Source of the DNA: Bacteroidales bacterium Phil12
GTDB lineage: Bacteria > Bacteroidota > Bacteroidia > Bacteroidales > P3
Length of the DNA stretch: 40,898 nt
Direction: 5' to 3'
NCBI GenBank assembly: GCA_002633275.1
Contig: NWBO01000076.1
Coordinates: forward strand, 1 to 40,898
Below are positions 1-7,858 of the stretch, in pieces. The notes under the pieces were generated by a model. That model was not told where the DNA came from. It did not search any database and saw nothing but the letters and a program-made list of their open reading frames with translations. Both the position numbers and the translations under genes were made by a program. Within the stretch, counting starts at the first letter, position 1, and each line of letters begins with the position of its first letter.

Positions 1-42
1 CACTAATTTTGTAATGTTAAACACTAATTTTGTAATAACACT
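1..42. repeat. 21-bp intergenic repeat array (two units, cut by window edge)
   Basis: Two consecutive 21-nt units share the core CACTAATTTTGTAAT, the first running into TGTTAAA before the second begins. The units match the TGTTTAACACTAAT-type repeat found at seven other intergenic places in this window. The array may extend to the left of the window. It lies downstream of the terminator of the TPR gene, so it is outside any recognisable transcription unit here. Confidence 0.7.
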
Positions 43-121
43 TATAAATAATATATCATTTTATTAAATTCGACTCTCCTATATATTCAATGTATATATT
101 TCCCATAATCAAAATAAATAA

Positions 122-149
122 CCGTCCGAAAAATAAAATCTTCGGACGG
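122..149 (-). terminator. Intrinsic terminator after the TPR gene
   Basis: Perfect 9-bp arms CCGTCCGAA and TTCGGACGG enclose a 10-nt loop. On the minus strand the stem lies about 60 nt beyond the stop of the TPR gene and is followed by T-rich sequence, so it probably ends the 3360-213 transcription unit. Confidence 0.75.
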
Positions 150-212
150 CTTGTTTATCTGATTATATAAAATCCTCAATTGTTGCAATACAAGAATTAT
201 GTGGCAAGTACA

Positions 213-500
213 TCACGGATTGTATAATGTTTTATCGTAAAAATTCAAAATATCAATACAGATGCGGCGCATAGTCGTAGCAGGATTTTTAGGGTTTATG
301 TCTATGGCAGTCGTGTAACTGTTTATGGCATCTTGCCATTGCTCTTGCTTTTTGTATATATTGCCTTTGAGATACCATGCCATATCATCGTCTTTATGCG
401 TTTGAAGAAAACTATCAACAAGTTCCATAGCCTTACCATAATCCTCCTGTTCCGTCAAAGACCTGACATCATTCAATATATATTCATTATTTGCTTCCAT
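213..500 (-). CDS. Small tetratricopeptide-repeat protein
   Basis: A 95-residue protein with one clear TPR unit: residues about 40-70 contain the AWYLKGNIYKKQEQWQDAINSY pattern in pieces (W-LG-Y..A...Y..A), followed by a PKNPA turn. A preceding helix pair (residues about 10-35) looks like a degenerate second TPR. There is no signal peptide, so it is probably a cytoplasmic protein-protein adaptor. The C-terminal end (ILNFYDKTLYNP) resembles the ends of short TPR proteins common in Bacteroidales, so the short length seems natural rather than truncated. It starts 40 nt after the stop of the type IX-secreted protein gene and may be co-transcribed with it. The partner is unknown. Confidence 0.75.
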   Translation of the reverse strand: MEANNEYILNDVRSLTEQEDYGKAMELVDSFLQTHKDDDMAWYLKGNIYKKQEQWQDAINSYTTAIDINPKNPATTMRRICIDILNFYDKTLYNP

Positions 501-540
501 TCCAATATTCTTTTTTTACTATTCAGCACTCAATTGCACA

Positions 541-3360
541 TTAATTATATATCATAAATGTACCCGCCTTTTGCATCAAACGATCAGGCGAATCCGAATG
601 ATGATATGTAGCATACCAAGTATAAACGCCTGACTGCACAACCTCTCCTTTATATGTACAATCCCAAGCCTGCGTTATGTCATCTGTTTCAAACACTAAC
701 GTTCCCCAACGATTAAAGATTTTCAAATTAAAGTCATAAATATTATCCACAACAACCTTGAACTGTCTGTTATCGTCTATATTTGAATGTATGTAAATAC
801 CTGTCGGAGCCCAAATATGATGTTCGCGAACAACGGATATAGGCGTCGTTATCGAATCAACACAACCATATCCCGTTATACCTGTCAAAGTTACATAATA
901 AGTAAGTACGGTATCTTCCACTTCAAAAGTGTGTCTGAAATTCTTATCCGTTGAAGTAGCGCCATCGCTTATCGTCCAAATCCTATCCACAATGCCCGTC
1001 GTTTTATCATTGAACACAACAACAGGAGTCAGTTCGTCTATATAATCAGGTGTCATTGTCATAACAGGTATAGGTTTCTTTTCAACATATACCGTCATTG
1101 AAGCCGAGGATTCGCAATGCAATTCCGGATTGCTATATGCCGTTACCGTGTATTTCGTTGTTGCCTCAGGAGAAACGGTGTATTCTGGCAAATTTCCTTG
1201 ATTGACTGACGCGTCGTTTGAAGACCAAATATATCCTTCTGCTTCACCGATAACACCGACTTTTGCCATTTCCTGCTCACATATCTTTGCATCTTCATAA
1301 CACTCTACGACAGGTATAGGATATACATTGACAGTAGCCGATTTGGTCGTTGCACAAGCAGCGACGTCAGTCGTTACCGTTACGACATATTCTGTTGTTT
1401 GGTCTGGTTTAACCTCAATGGTCTTTGTAGTCTCGGCTGTTCCCCAAGTATATGAGGTTTCTCCTGCATCATGCTCCGCAGTTAGTTTTGTAGAATTGCC
1501 ATTACAAATATCTTTCGTTCCCGTTATATCAACCACAGGGTATTTTACAACAGTTATCTGCGATTCGTCCGTTGCACTACAATTTCTGTTGTCCGTAAGT
1601 TTCAAAGTAAGCGTTCCTGTTGTTGCAGGCTTAAAATCTGCCGTCATCGAAGAACTTACCGGATTGCCGCCAAAAGTCCACAGATATGTATTGGTCTCTA
1701 CTAATTCGTTCAAAGCCTCAGTATATATAACATTCTTACCATCACAAACTGCGGTATCCTCGCCTATACTTACATTTACTTTTCTATTGACTATCCAACA
1801 AGAGTCATATCTCTGACAAAGGGTGTCATTAGTGTTACCGTTCTTAAAGTTGATTACATGAAATTTGTAAAACACTTTTTCAACATCGGGGTCTTGCGGA
1901 ACGGTAGCAGTACCATTAAGGATTTGCTGTGCTGCAAGGCTCGTCGGCTCAACAAAATGATATTCATCGCCACCTGTAAATCTAAAAGTAACTCTATCTC
2001 CTGCACAAATGGTATCATACATCGAAAGAGAGTCCGCATTCATGGCAACCGTACCTGCATTATCGGCACTATTGTGTGAAATAGTCAAAGAAGGAACATT
2101 CAAAGGGTGAATCAAAATAGAGTCCCAAACATCAAACTCCAAGCCGTCCTCTTGACGAGTAACATTCATCTTGCAATAATACCAAGTATCGCCTTCGTCT
2201 TCACTCGGATTGGCAATAACCTGATTATTGCTGTTCGGCGTCAATTGCTGCATCTCATCTTTTTTTGCACCTTCGGTATTTTTCTTGTACCAAGTGTAAT
2301 AGTAAGATAATTCTCCGACAGGTTTTATACGCCACGCCTCATTGGTTGCTTCCCAAACGGTGTTATTGTAAGATTGAGTTTTTGGCGTACCTCCATTAGG
2401 TGCATATTGATTATTGGTAATGGCAAGCGATTCCGTTGCATCTATATTCTGAATACCCAAAATTGCGTTAGAGCCATTTGTTGAAGTTTTTGCAGGTTTT
2501 CTTTTCAAATAAAACTCTATAACGTTTGTTGTTTCATACAAAACAATCATAGAAGAAATATTGGACGTATCAGCATTGCCATAATTACCGAAAGAAGGTA
2601 TATCATAAAAGGTAAGAATACACATACGACAAGGATATTCACCTGAGAACTTGATATACATCCCTTGATTCCCGGATGCATTACCATAATGAATATCAAA
2701 CCAAGGCCCGTTTATGGAATTAAACGTAGGATTCTTATAACTTCCCCACATATCTCTATTATCTGGTAATGGTTGTGAAGTACTATAAGGACAATACAAA
2801 TAACTTCCCGCAGAAGGAGGAGCATAAAGATTAATACCTTGCTGTTGTGCATACGCAAGCATGGGACTACTGCTGTTAAACATATGAAGACCGCCATTGG
2901 AATTAGGCATTACCGTGGAGTAAGACTCATCGTAAAAGAAAAATTTGAAGCCCGGTGTATCCGAATCCGGATTAGGCGGAAAATAGTAATCAAAGTTAAA
3001 TAGCGCTCCCCAACAGTCATCAACAGGTAAATTCAACTTTTCTCCTAAATTGTTATTTGTAGGATTGAATGCAATAGGTGGATCGTATGCTATTTTCTCG
3101 TAAGTATAATATCCATTGTCAGGGTCGGGATAACCCGGTGCAAAACCTATGGGCAAAAGTATTCTCGATGCAGTATCGCAAGTAAGCGTTATACCATCTG
3201 TACGCTGCGCAGCCGAAAATACTACGGTATCTTCTCCAATTAATTCTTGAATTTCAATATTGGCACAACCCTGAGCCGCATTCTGTGCAAATACATTTGT
3301 GGAAACGCAACAAAATATTGCCAACGACAAAACGACAAATAAATTCTTCAAGTTATACAT
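541..3360 (-). CDS. Type IX-secreted PKD/Ig-like surface protein with gliding-motility-type C-terminal domain
   Basis: A 939-residue secreted protein. It has a signal peptide (residues 1-25, hydrophobic stretch then NVFAQ). Residues about 200-350 form a large extracellular region, and several Ig/PKD-like modules with WTFGG or W-S-type turns run from about 350 to 840. The last roughly 90 residues (IWAPTGIY ... FNRWGTLVFET ... W.C.YKGE...GVYTWYATY) match the gliding-motility-associated C-terminal domain used as a type B sorting signal by the type IX secretion system. The protein is therefore predicted to cross the outer membrane through that system and be attached or released at the surface. 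Similar proteins are adhesins or matrix components; the ligand cannot be read from the sequence. Expression may be controlled by a palindrome in its promoter. Confidence 0.85.
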   Translation of the reverse strand: MYNLKNLFVVLSLAIFCCVSTNVFAQNAAQGCANIEIQELIGEDTVVFSAAQRTDGITLTCDTASRILLPIGFAPGYPDPDNGYYTYEKIAYDPPIAFNPTNNNLGEKLNLPVDDCWGALFNFDYYFPPNPDSDTPGFKFFFYDESYSTVMPNSNGGLHMFNSSSPMLAYAQQQGINLYAPPSAGSYLYCPYSTSQPLPDNRDMWGSYKNPTFNSINGPWFDIHYGNASGNQGMYIKFSGEYPCRMCILTFYDIPSFGNYGNADTSNISSMIVLYETTNVIEFYLKRKPAKTSTNGSNAILGIQNIDATESLAITNNQYAPNGGTPKTQSYNNTVWEATNEAWRIKPVGELSYYYTWYKKNTEGAKKDEMQQLTPNSNNQVIANPSEDEGDTWYYCKMNVTRQEDGLEFDVWDSILIHPLNVPSLTISHNSADNAGTVAMNADSLSMYDTICAGDRVTFRFTGGDEYHFVEPTSLAAQQILNGTATVPQDPDVEKVFYKFHVINFKNGNTNDTLCQRYDSCWIVNRKVNVSIGEDTAVCDGKNVIYTEALNELVETNTYLWTFGGNPVSSSMTADFKPATTGTLTLKLTDNRNCSATDESQITVVKYPVVDITGTKDICNGNSTKLTAEHDAGETSYTWGTAETTKTIEVKPDQTTEYVVTVTTDVAACATTKSATVNVYPIPVVECYEDAKICEQEMAKVGVIGEAEGYIWSSNDASVNQGNLPEYTVSPEATTKYTVTAYSNPELHCESSASMTVYVEKKPIPVMTMTPDYIDELTPVVVFNDKTTGIVDRIWTISDGATSTDKNFRHTFEVEDTVLTYYVTLTGITGYGCVDSITTPISVVREHHIWAPTGIYIHSNIDDNRQFKVVVDNIYDFNLKIFNRWGTLVFETDDITQAWDCTYKGEVVQSGVYTWYATYHHSDSPDRLMQKAGTFMIYN

Positions 3361-3403
3361 ACTAATGATGTGTGTTTATCTTAATAACTAAATTCCTATT
3401 ACT

Positions 3404-3436
3404 CAAATGATAAAAATATCATGTATTTTTATCAAA
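3404..3436 (-). promoter_or_regulatory. Promoter-like site with a palindromic operator in its spacer
   Basis: Reading the minus strand, TTTG (3433-3436) is followed after 20 nt by TATCATTTG (3404-3412). This resembles the Bacteroidetes TTTG/TAnnTTTG promoter with one extra base in the -7 element. A perfect inverted repeat, GATAAAAATA / TATTTTTATC with a 5-nt centre (3409-3433), fills the spacer. That position would let a bound dimer block or remodel the promoter. The start codon of the type IX-secreted protein gene is about 45 nt downstream. Confidence 0.5.
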
Positions 3437-3461
3437 ATAGTGTCCCCAATTATTTTCCCAA

Positions 3462-3503
3462 TGTTTAACACCAATAAATTAATGTTTAACATTAAAAATG
3501 CAA
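3462..3503. repeat. 21-bp intergenic repeat array (two units)
   Basis: Two units of 21 nt, starting TGTTTAACACC and TGTTTAACATT. The junction forms the near-perfect palindrome TTAATGTTTAACATTAA (3479-3495; 8-bp arms around one base). The array sits about 25 nt upstream of the minus-strand promoter of the type IX-secreted protein gene and about 175 nt before the rpmG promoter. Confidence 0.75.
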
Positions 3504-3590
3504 ATTTAAGAACTTTTCAGCAAAAAGACACTCTTTTTATATTTTTTTTGCAAAACAAGTACTTTTTTAGAGAATAAATCGTTGGGATAA

Positions 3591-3622
3591 TACGCAATAA
3601 AAATGCGTAAAATAGTTACGCA
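3591..3622. other. Overlapping inverted repeats (TACGCA / TGCGTA / TTACGCA)
   Basis: TACGCA (3591-3596), TGCGTAA (3604-3610) and TTACGCA (3616-3622) allow the middle copy to pair with either side. They lie upstream of the rpmG promoter, so they are more likely a protein-binding region than a leader switch. The rest of the 3361-3734 gap holds the minus-strand promoter, one repeat array and A/T-rich sequence. Confidence 0.35.
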
Positions 3623-3678
3623 AAACAAAAGCGATTGCAAGGCAAAGCGATAAAAACATTAAAAAAGATAAAAAAAAT

Positions 3679-3710
3679 TTTGTCAGTTCAAATAAATGGC
3701 GTAATTTTGC
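3679..3710 (+). promoter_or_regulatory. Housekeeping promoter of rpmG-DUF4295-ftsY
   Basis: TTTG (3679-3682), a 19-nt spacer and TAATTTTGC (3702-3710) match the Bacteroidetes primary sigma factor consensus exactly. Transcription would begin about 3716-3718, leaving a leader of fewer than 20 nt before the rpmG ATG. Confidence 0.8.
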
Positions 3711-3734
3711 AAACTCAAAAAAATTGTTACAACG

Positions 3735-3923
3735 ATGGCAAAGAAACAGAAAGACGTTAGAGTACAGGTTATATTGGAATGTACAGAGCAGAAAAATTCG
3801 GGAGTTGCTGGAATTTCACGTTATGTTACAACAAAATCAAAAAAGAATACTCCTGAAAGATTGGAATTAAAGAAATACAACCCTTATTTGAAAAAAGTAA
3901 CGGTTCATAAGGAAATTAAATAA
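3735..3923 (+). CDS. rpmG: 50S ribosomal protein L33
   Basis: A 62-residue protein with the bL33 pattern: MAKK start, [32 protein letters not shown] in pieces, and a VTVHKEIK tail. Only one cysteine (in LECTE) is present, so this is the zinc-free (C-minus) form. It is a structural component of the large ribosomal subunit near the tRNA exit site. In Bacteroidetes rpmG is usually preceded by rpmB (L28). Here no L28 gene is seen upstream and rpmG has its own promoter, so L28 must be encoded elsewhere. The DUF4295 gene follows 15 nt later. Confidence 0.95.
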   Translation: MAKKQKDVRVQVILECTEQKNSGVAGISRYVTTKSKKNTPERLELKKYNPYLKKVTVHKEIK

Positions 3924-3938
3924 TAAGGAGATTAGAAA

Positions 3939-4097
3939 ATGGCAAAGAAAGTAGTTGCAACATTGAAGACTAAGGACGGTGCAAGTTTTGCAAAAGTTAT
4001 CAGAACTGTACGTTCAAAGAAAACCGGAGCATATATCTTCACGGAAGAATTAATGCCCGCAGACCAAGTTAAGGAAGCATTAGCAAAGAAAAAGTAA
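3939..4097 (+). CDS. DUF4295 small basic protein
   Basis: The start is an ATG preceded by the ribosome-binding-like AAGGAG of 3925-3930. The product is 52 residues: it begins MAKKVVATLKTKDG, continues with KVIRTVRSKKTGAY and ends KEALAKKK. It is a lysine-rich protein of the DUF4295 family, which in Bacteroidetes sits almost invariably between rpmG and ftsY. Size, charge and neighbours suggest a ribosome-associated protein; this is inference, as the function is not established to my knowledge. It is 15 nt after rpmG and about 90 nt before ftsY, probably in one transcript. Confidence 0.9.
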   Translation: MAKKVVATLKTKDGASFAKVIRTVRSKKTGAYIFTEELMPADQVKEALAKKK

Positions 4098-4188
4098 CTT
4101 AACAATAGCATTATTTCAAAAAAAAATAATCGGTAGTTGGTTCTTCTAAAAATAGGAATCAATTACCTTTTTTGTATAAAAAGAATTT

Positions 4189-5163
4189 ATGGGAATTTTT
4201 TCATTTCTAAAAAAAAGCGATAAACAAACCTTGAATCAGGGTTTGCAGAAAACGAAAGAGAGTGTTTTTAGTAAAATTTCCAAAGCACTAATCGGAAAAT
4301 CCACTATTGACGATGATGTTTTGGATAATTTAGAGGAAATTCTCATTGGTGCTGACGTCGGCGTGGATACCACTCTGAAAATAATAGACAGAATACAGCA
4401 AAGAGTGGCGAAAGACAAATACATTTCAACAAATGAATTGAACACCTTGCTTAAAGAAGAGATTTCATCTTTGATGCAAGAAAACGTTATAGGTAACGAG
4501 CCTTTGGATTTTTCGTTCCCAAAGGGAGATGTACCGTACGTTATCTTGGTTGTTGGTGTTAATGGCGTTGGTAAAACGACAACAATCGGCAAATTGGCTT
4601 ATCAATTCAAACAGGCAGGCAAGAAAGTTGTTTTAGGTGCAGCAGATACTTTTCGTGCGGCAGCTATCGACCAATTAAACATTTGGGCTCAAAGAACAGA
4701 TACTGAAATAATCGCTCAACAAATGGGTTCAGATCCTGCAAGCGTTGCTTACGACACATTAAAGAGTGCATTGAGCAAAAAAGCCGATGTTGTGATCATA
4801 GATACGGCAGGACGATTGCACAACAAAATCGGTCTTATGAACGAACTGAGCAAGATAAAAAAAGTTATGCAGAAATTAGTCCCTACCGCTCCCAATGAAG
4901 TGTTATTGGTCTTAGATGCTTCAACGGGACAGAATGCTATTGAGCAAGCAAAACAATTTACTCAGGCAACGGAGGTTTCGGCATTGGCTTTGACGAAATT
5001 GGACGGCACAGCAAAAGGTGGTGTGGTTATCGGAATAAGCGATATGTTCAAAATTCCGGTCAGGTATATCGGTCTTGGCGAACAGATGCAAGATTTACAG
5101 ATTTTCAACAGAGAGGCTTTTGTTGAGACTTTGTTTGAAAACACAAGTATTGCAGAAAAATAA
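4189..5163 (+). CDS. ftsY: Signal recognition particle receptor FtsY
   Basis: A 324-residue SRP GTPase that docks ribosome-nascent chain-SRP complexes at the inner membrane for co-translational insertion. The helical N domain covers residues 1-100. The G domain shows the P-loop GVNGVGKT (123-130), the DTFRAAA motif that follows, DTAGR (about 205) and TKLD (about 268), and ends with GLGEQMQDL. The long acidic A domain of enteric FtsY is absent, as usual in Bacteroidetes; the amphipathic start MGIFSFLKK probably supplies membrane contact. It is the last gene of the rpmG operon. No stem-loop terminator is seen; a 21-bp repeat array begins 23 nt after the stop. Confidence 0.97.
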   Translation: MGIFSFLKKSDKQTLNQGLQKTKESVFSKISKALIGKSTIDDDVLDNLEEILIGADVGVDTTLKIIDRIQQRVAKDKYISTNELNTLLKEEISSLMQENVIGNEPLDFSFPKGDVPYVILVVGVNGVGKTTTIGKLAYQFKQAGKKVVLGAADTFRAAAIDQLNIWAQRTDTEIIAQQMGSDPASVAYDTLKSALSKKADVVIIDTAGRLHNKIGLMNELSKIKKVMQKLVPTAPNEVLLVLDASTGQNAIEQAKQFTQATEVSALALTKLDGTAKGGVVIGISDMFKIPVRYIGLGEQMQDLQIFNREAFVETLFENTSIAEK

Positions 5164-5186
5164 TTTTGCAATAAAGCAATTTACGG

Positions 5187-5291
5187 TGTTTAACACTAAT
5201 TTTTTAGTATGAGTAACTAATTTACCAATGTGAGACACTAAAAAAACAATGACACACTTCAAAAAAACACACATCAAACACAAGAAAACGG
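5187..5291. repeat. 21-bp intergenic repeat array (about five degenerate units)
   Basis: The clearest units begin at 5187 (TGTTTAACACTAATTTTTTA), 5210, 5229 (TGTGAGACACTAAAAAAAC), 5250 and 5271. The first two are 23 and 19 nt long (42 together) and the rest are 21. The last two are strongly diverged. The array fills most of the 240-nt gap between ftsY and the outer-membrane barrel gene, and no other promoter-like element was recognised there. Confidence 0.6.
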
Positions 5292-5403
5292 AATAAATAA
5301 GCGATTTTTTCGTTTATAGACATAAAAAAAACAACAACAAAATAAAAAAACAACAATTTTTGAAAACGACTAATAGAGTAACTAATAAAAAACAGTAATA
5401 GAA

Positions 5404-6156
5404 ATGAAAAAAATTTTAGTTGCAATAGCAGCAGTCGTTTGTGCCTTAAACTTGAATGCACAAAACCAACAAGGATGCAAAAATCAGCAAAATTGTCAAA
5501 ATGACAGCACCAAAACAAATTGTTGTATGACAAGTTCGCATCACTTTACTATGTCGTTGGGTTATGGTTTCTCACTAAGTGGCGACCACGATAATCTACT
5601 ACAAAACTACAATACTGTCGAAAACCACAATTCAAAGATGCGACACGGTATTGATTATCGTTTGGATTATGAATACAACTTCCACAAAAATTTCGCCGCA
5701 GGTGTCGTTTTCAACATGTATAACGCTTTCGATTCGTATTATGAGGGAGACAAGATGTTAGGTTCTTCTTCTGACGATCGTTGGATTTTCTTTGTCGGAC
5801 CGTCATTCATGGCTCATACCAATGTTATCAGCGAACGTTATGTGTTCTTTGCAAAAGCCACAGCGGGACTTATGAATTTCCGTAACGTTCAGCGTTGTTT
5901 GGTTAATTCAACAGATTTACTGGGTAATCCTTCTCAAAGTATGGTTGGCACGACTTACAAACGCTATACATTCGGTTATGGACTTAGTGCAGGAGCAAGT
6001 TACATTTTCAATAAATATTTGTCTTTGGATTGCTCGATAGGTTATATGGGCGGTAGCGTTAGCAAAGTTAAAGCCAATGATAAAACTTTTGAATTGGACG
6101 AAAACGAAGATTTATCAAGACTTAACATAAACGTTGGCATTAAAATCAAATTGTAA
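5404..6156 (+). CDS. Outer-membrane beta-barrel protein with cysteine-rich N-terminus
   Basis: A 250-residue protein. A signal peptide (residues 1-19, ending NLNAQ) is followed by a short Gln/Asn/Cys-rich linker with four cysteines (about residues 24-42, spaced C-x5-C and ending CC). Alternating-residue strands then begin at HHFTMSLGYGFSLSG and end with LNINVGIKIKL, a C-terminal beta-signal-like strand. Length and strand pattern suggest a small barrel of about eight strands. Barrels of this type usually act as structural or small-molecule proteins; no substrate is evident. The cysteine-rich linker would face the periplasm and could bind metal or form disulfides (inference). The gene stands alone between two unusual non-coding elements. 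Confidence 0.7.
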   Translation: MKKILVAIAAVVCALNLNAQNQQGCKNQQNCQNDSTKTNCCMTSSHHFTMSLGYGFSLSGDHDNLLQNYNTVENHNSKMRHGIDYRLDYEYNFHKNFAAGVVFNMYNAFDSYYEGDKMLGSSSDDRWIFFVGPSFMAHTNVISERYVFFAKATAGLMNFRNVQRCLVNSTDLLGNPSQSMVGTTYKRYTFGYGLSAGASYIFNKYLSLDCSIGYMGGSVSKVKANDKTFELDENEDLSRLNINVGIKIKL

Positions 6157-6165
6157 AAACAACAC

Positions 6166-6268
6166 AACCATTTACCAAGGGGTCTTGATTTCGCTTTTTA
6201 TGGCTTTGATAAAAGGCATATCAAAGTAACGATTTTCGTTTTAAGAAAAGACACTTTGGTAAATGGTT
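6166..6268. repeat. 103-nt nested inverted repeat before rimO
   Basis: Perfect 13-bp outer arms AACCATTTACCAA (6166-6178) and TTGGTAAATGGTT (6256-6268) enclose a second pair, GTCTT (6182-6186) with AAGAC (6248-6252). Near the centre is an 8-bp hairpin, CTTTGATA (6204-6211) / TATCAAAG (6219-6226). As RNA it could fold into a long stem with internal loops. It ends 17 nt before the rimO start codon. It may be a structured leader, a miniature inverted-repeat element or the processed 3' end of the barrel mRNA. No T-tract follows the outer arm. Confidence 0.65.
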
Positions 6269-6285
6269 AAACAAATGATATAGGT

Positions 6286-7659
6286 TTGAAAAAAACAATC
6301 AAAATAAATTTTGTAAGTCTTGGCTGTTCAAAAAACACTGTGGATAGCGAAACACTTGCAGGCAGATTGTCAAAAGAAGGTTTTTCGGTAGAATTTAATA
6401 TGGAAAGACCTTCTTTTGATTTCGTTGTCATCAACACTTGCGGCTTTATCGACAAGGCAAAAGAAGAGAGCATCAACACCATTTTGGAATTTGTTCAGTT
6501 GCGAGAGGAGCTGATAAAGAAGAAAAAGAAAGGATTTAAGATAATAGTTTATGGATGCCTTGCTCAAAGATACCAAGACGAGTTGAAAAAATCCATAAAA
6601 GAAGTAGATTTTCTTACAGGTATAATGTCCGATGACAAGATATTTGATTTTATTTTGAAAAACTCTCCAAAGCCTACCTCAACTATCCAAAACAAAGACC
6701 TCTCAACAGAAACCACAAAACCTATAACCGAACAAATTTACAGGCGACAATTATCCACTGTCAAACATTATGCTTACCTAAAAATTTCGGAAGGTTGCGA
6801 TCGCCGTTGTGCTTTTTGCGCCATTCCGCTGATTAAAGGCAAACATATCTCCCGCCCTATCGAAGACATAGTTGCAGAAGCCCAAGCACTGATTAAACAA
6901 GGCGTGAAAGAACTTATACTTATCGCCCAAGACACATCATATTACGGATTGGATTTGTATAAAAAACGTATGCTGCCAGAACTTCTCAAAGAACTGATAA
7001 AAACAAATATTCATTGGATAAGACTTCAATACTCCTACCCTAACCAATTCCCTGTCGAGGTATTGGATTTGATGCAAAAGAGCAGTAAAATCTGCCATTA
7101 CCTGGATATGCCCCTTCAACATATCAATAATAGAGTTTTGGAGGCGATGAACAGAAATATCACCTCATCGGAAATCATTTCCTTGATTGATAAAATACGT
7201 TCAAAGGTTAAAGACATCGCTTTTCGTACAACACTTATCGTTGGTTTTCCAAGCGAAACGAAGGAGGAATTTAATGAATTGAGCGATTTTGTAAGCAAGA
7301 TTAAATTTGACAGAATGGGTGCTTTTACTTATTCTAAGGAAGAGGGTACTAAGGCCGGCGAGATGAAAGACAGCGTTACTCCAAAGGAAAAACAAAGACG
7401 TTTGGACGTTTTAACGGATATTCAACAGGAAATATCTTTTACTCTTAACCAACAAAAAATAGGTAAGACTTTTGAGACCATTATCGATAGAACCGAAGGC
7501 GAGTATTTTATCGGCAGAACACAATATGATTCGCCCGAAGTGGATAACGAAGTTTTGATTGCAATCAAAGACTTTCCCAACACAAAAATAGGAGAATTTT
7601 ACAATGTTCTTATTAATGACGCCACCGAATTTGATTTGTATGGTGAGGTCGTTGGGTAA
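6286..7659 (+). CDS. rimO: Ribosomal protein S12 methylthiotransferase RimO
   Basis: A 457-residue radical-SAM enzyme that adds a methylthio group to an aspartate of ribosomal protein S12. The N-terminal MTTase domain carries the auxiliary-cluster cysteines (SLGCSKN Cys14, NTCGF Cys52, YGCLAQR Cys91). The radical-SAM motif CDRRCAFC places Cys171, Cys175 and Cys178. A TRAM domain closes the protein (about 390-457, with the usual DLYGE ending), and NKVD-like S12-type features distinguish it from MiaB. The reading frame begins with TTG at 6286 preceded by ATAGG; there is no in-frame ATG near the conserved N-terminus. The nested inverted repeat directly upstream may influence its translation. Confidence 0.93.
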   Translation: MKKTIKINFVSLGCSKNTVDSETLAGRLSKEGFSVEFNMERPSFDFVVINTCGFIDKAKEESINTILEFVQLREELIKKKKKGFKIIVYGCLAQRYQDELKKSIKEVDFLTGIMSDDKIFDFILKNSPKPTSTIQNKDLSTETTKPITEQIYRRQLSTVKHYAYLKISEGCDRRCAFCAIPLIKGKHISRPIEDIVAEAQALIKQGVKELILIAQDTSYYGLDLYKKRMLPELLKELIKTNIHWIRLQYSYPNQFPVEVLDLMQKSSKICHYLDMPLQHINNRVLEAMNRNITSSEIISLIDKIRSKVKDIAFRTTLIVGFPSETKEEFNELSDFVSKIKFDRMGAFTYSKEEGTKAGEMKDSVTPKEKQRRLDVLTDIQQEISFTLNQQKIGKTFETIIDRTEGEYFIGRTQYDSPEVDNEVLIAIKDFPNTKIGEFYNVLINDATEFDLYGEVVG

Positions 7660-7708
7660 ATTTTTAGCATATTTTTGATAATTATTAATATATAGGTGTA
7701 AAAAGTGT

Positions 7709-7750
7709 TGTTTTTGCCATTCACTACATGGATATTAAATAGCAAAAACA
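7709..7750. other. Stem-loop downstream of rimO
   Basis: TGTTTTTGC (7709-7717) pairs with GCAAAAACA (7742-7750), and CCAT/ATGG (7717-7720 / 7728-7731) can form an inner stem. It lies 50 nt after the rimO stop and could act as a weak terminator, though no clean U-tract follows. The 7660-8287 gap otherwise holds a repeat array (7775-7858), A/T-rich sequence without gene evidence, and the nrdD control region. Confidence 0.35.
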
Positions 7751-7774
7751 TATTAATAAAAAGCGTTTTACTTA

Positions 7775-7858
7775 TATTTAACACCAATAAAATAATGTTT
7801 AACACTAATCCACTAATGTTAAACATTAATTTTTTTATTTCACATATTATTTTTTGCT
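7775..7858. repeat. 21-bp intergenic repeat array with conserved end motif
   Basis: Three exact 21-nt units (7775-7795, 7796-7816, 7817-7837) begin TATTTAACACC, TGTTTAACACT and TGTTAAACATT. They are followed without a gap by TTTCACATATTATTTTTTGC (from 7838). The last unit plus this end motif matches the complement of 28853-28894 at 36 of 42 positions by eye, so the array has a defined boundary that is shared with a second locus. Confidence 0.8.

Noticed and set aside
1328-1816. 162-residue plus-strand frame inside the type IX-secreted protein gene
   Set aside because: Antisense shadow of a strongly supported gene; Val/Ser-rich composition mirrors the Thr/Asn-rich sense strand.
6166-6268. Ordinary Rho-independent terminator of the barrel gene
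   Set aside because: The outer stem is long and AT-rich with a large internal region, and no T-tract follows, so a terminator is not the best reading.
7775-7858. CRISPR array
   Set aside because: Units follow each other without spacers, are only 21 nt, vary in sequence, and no cas gene is present in the window.
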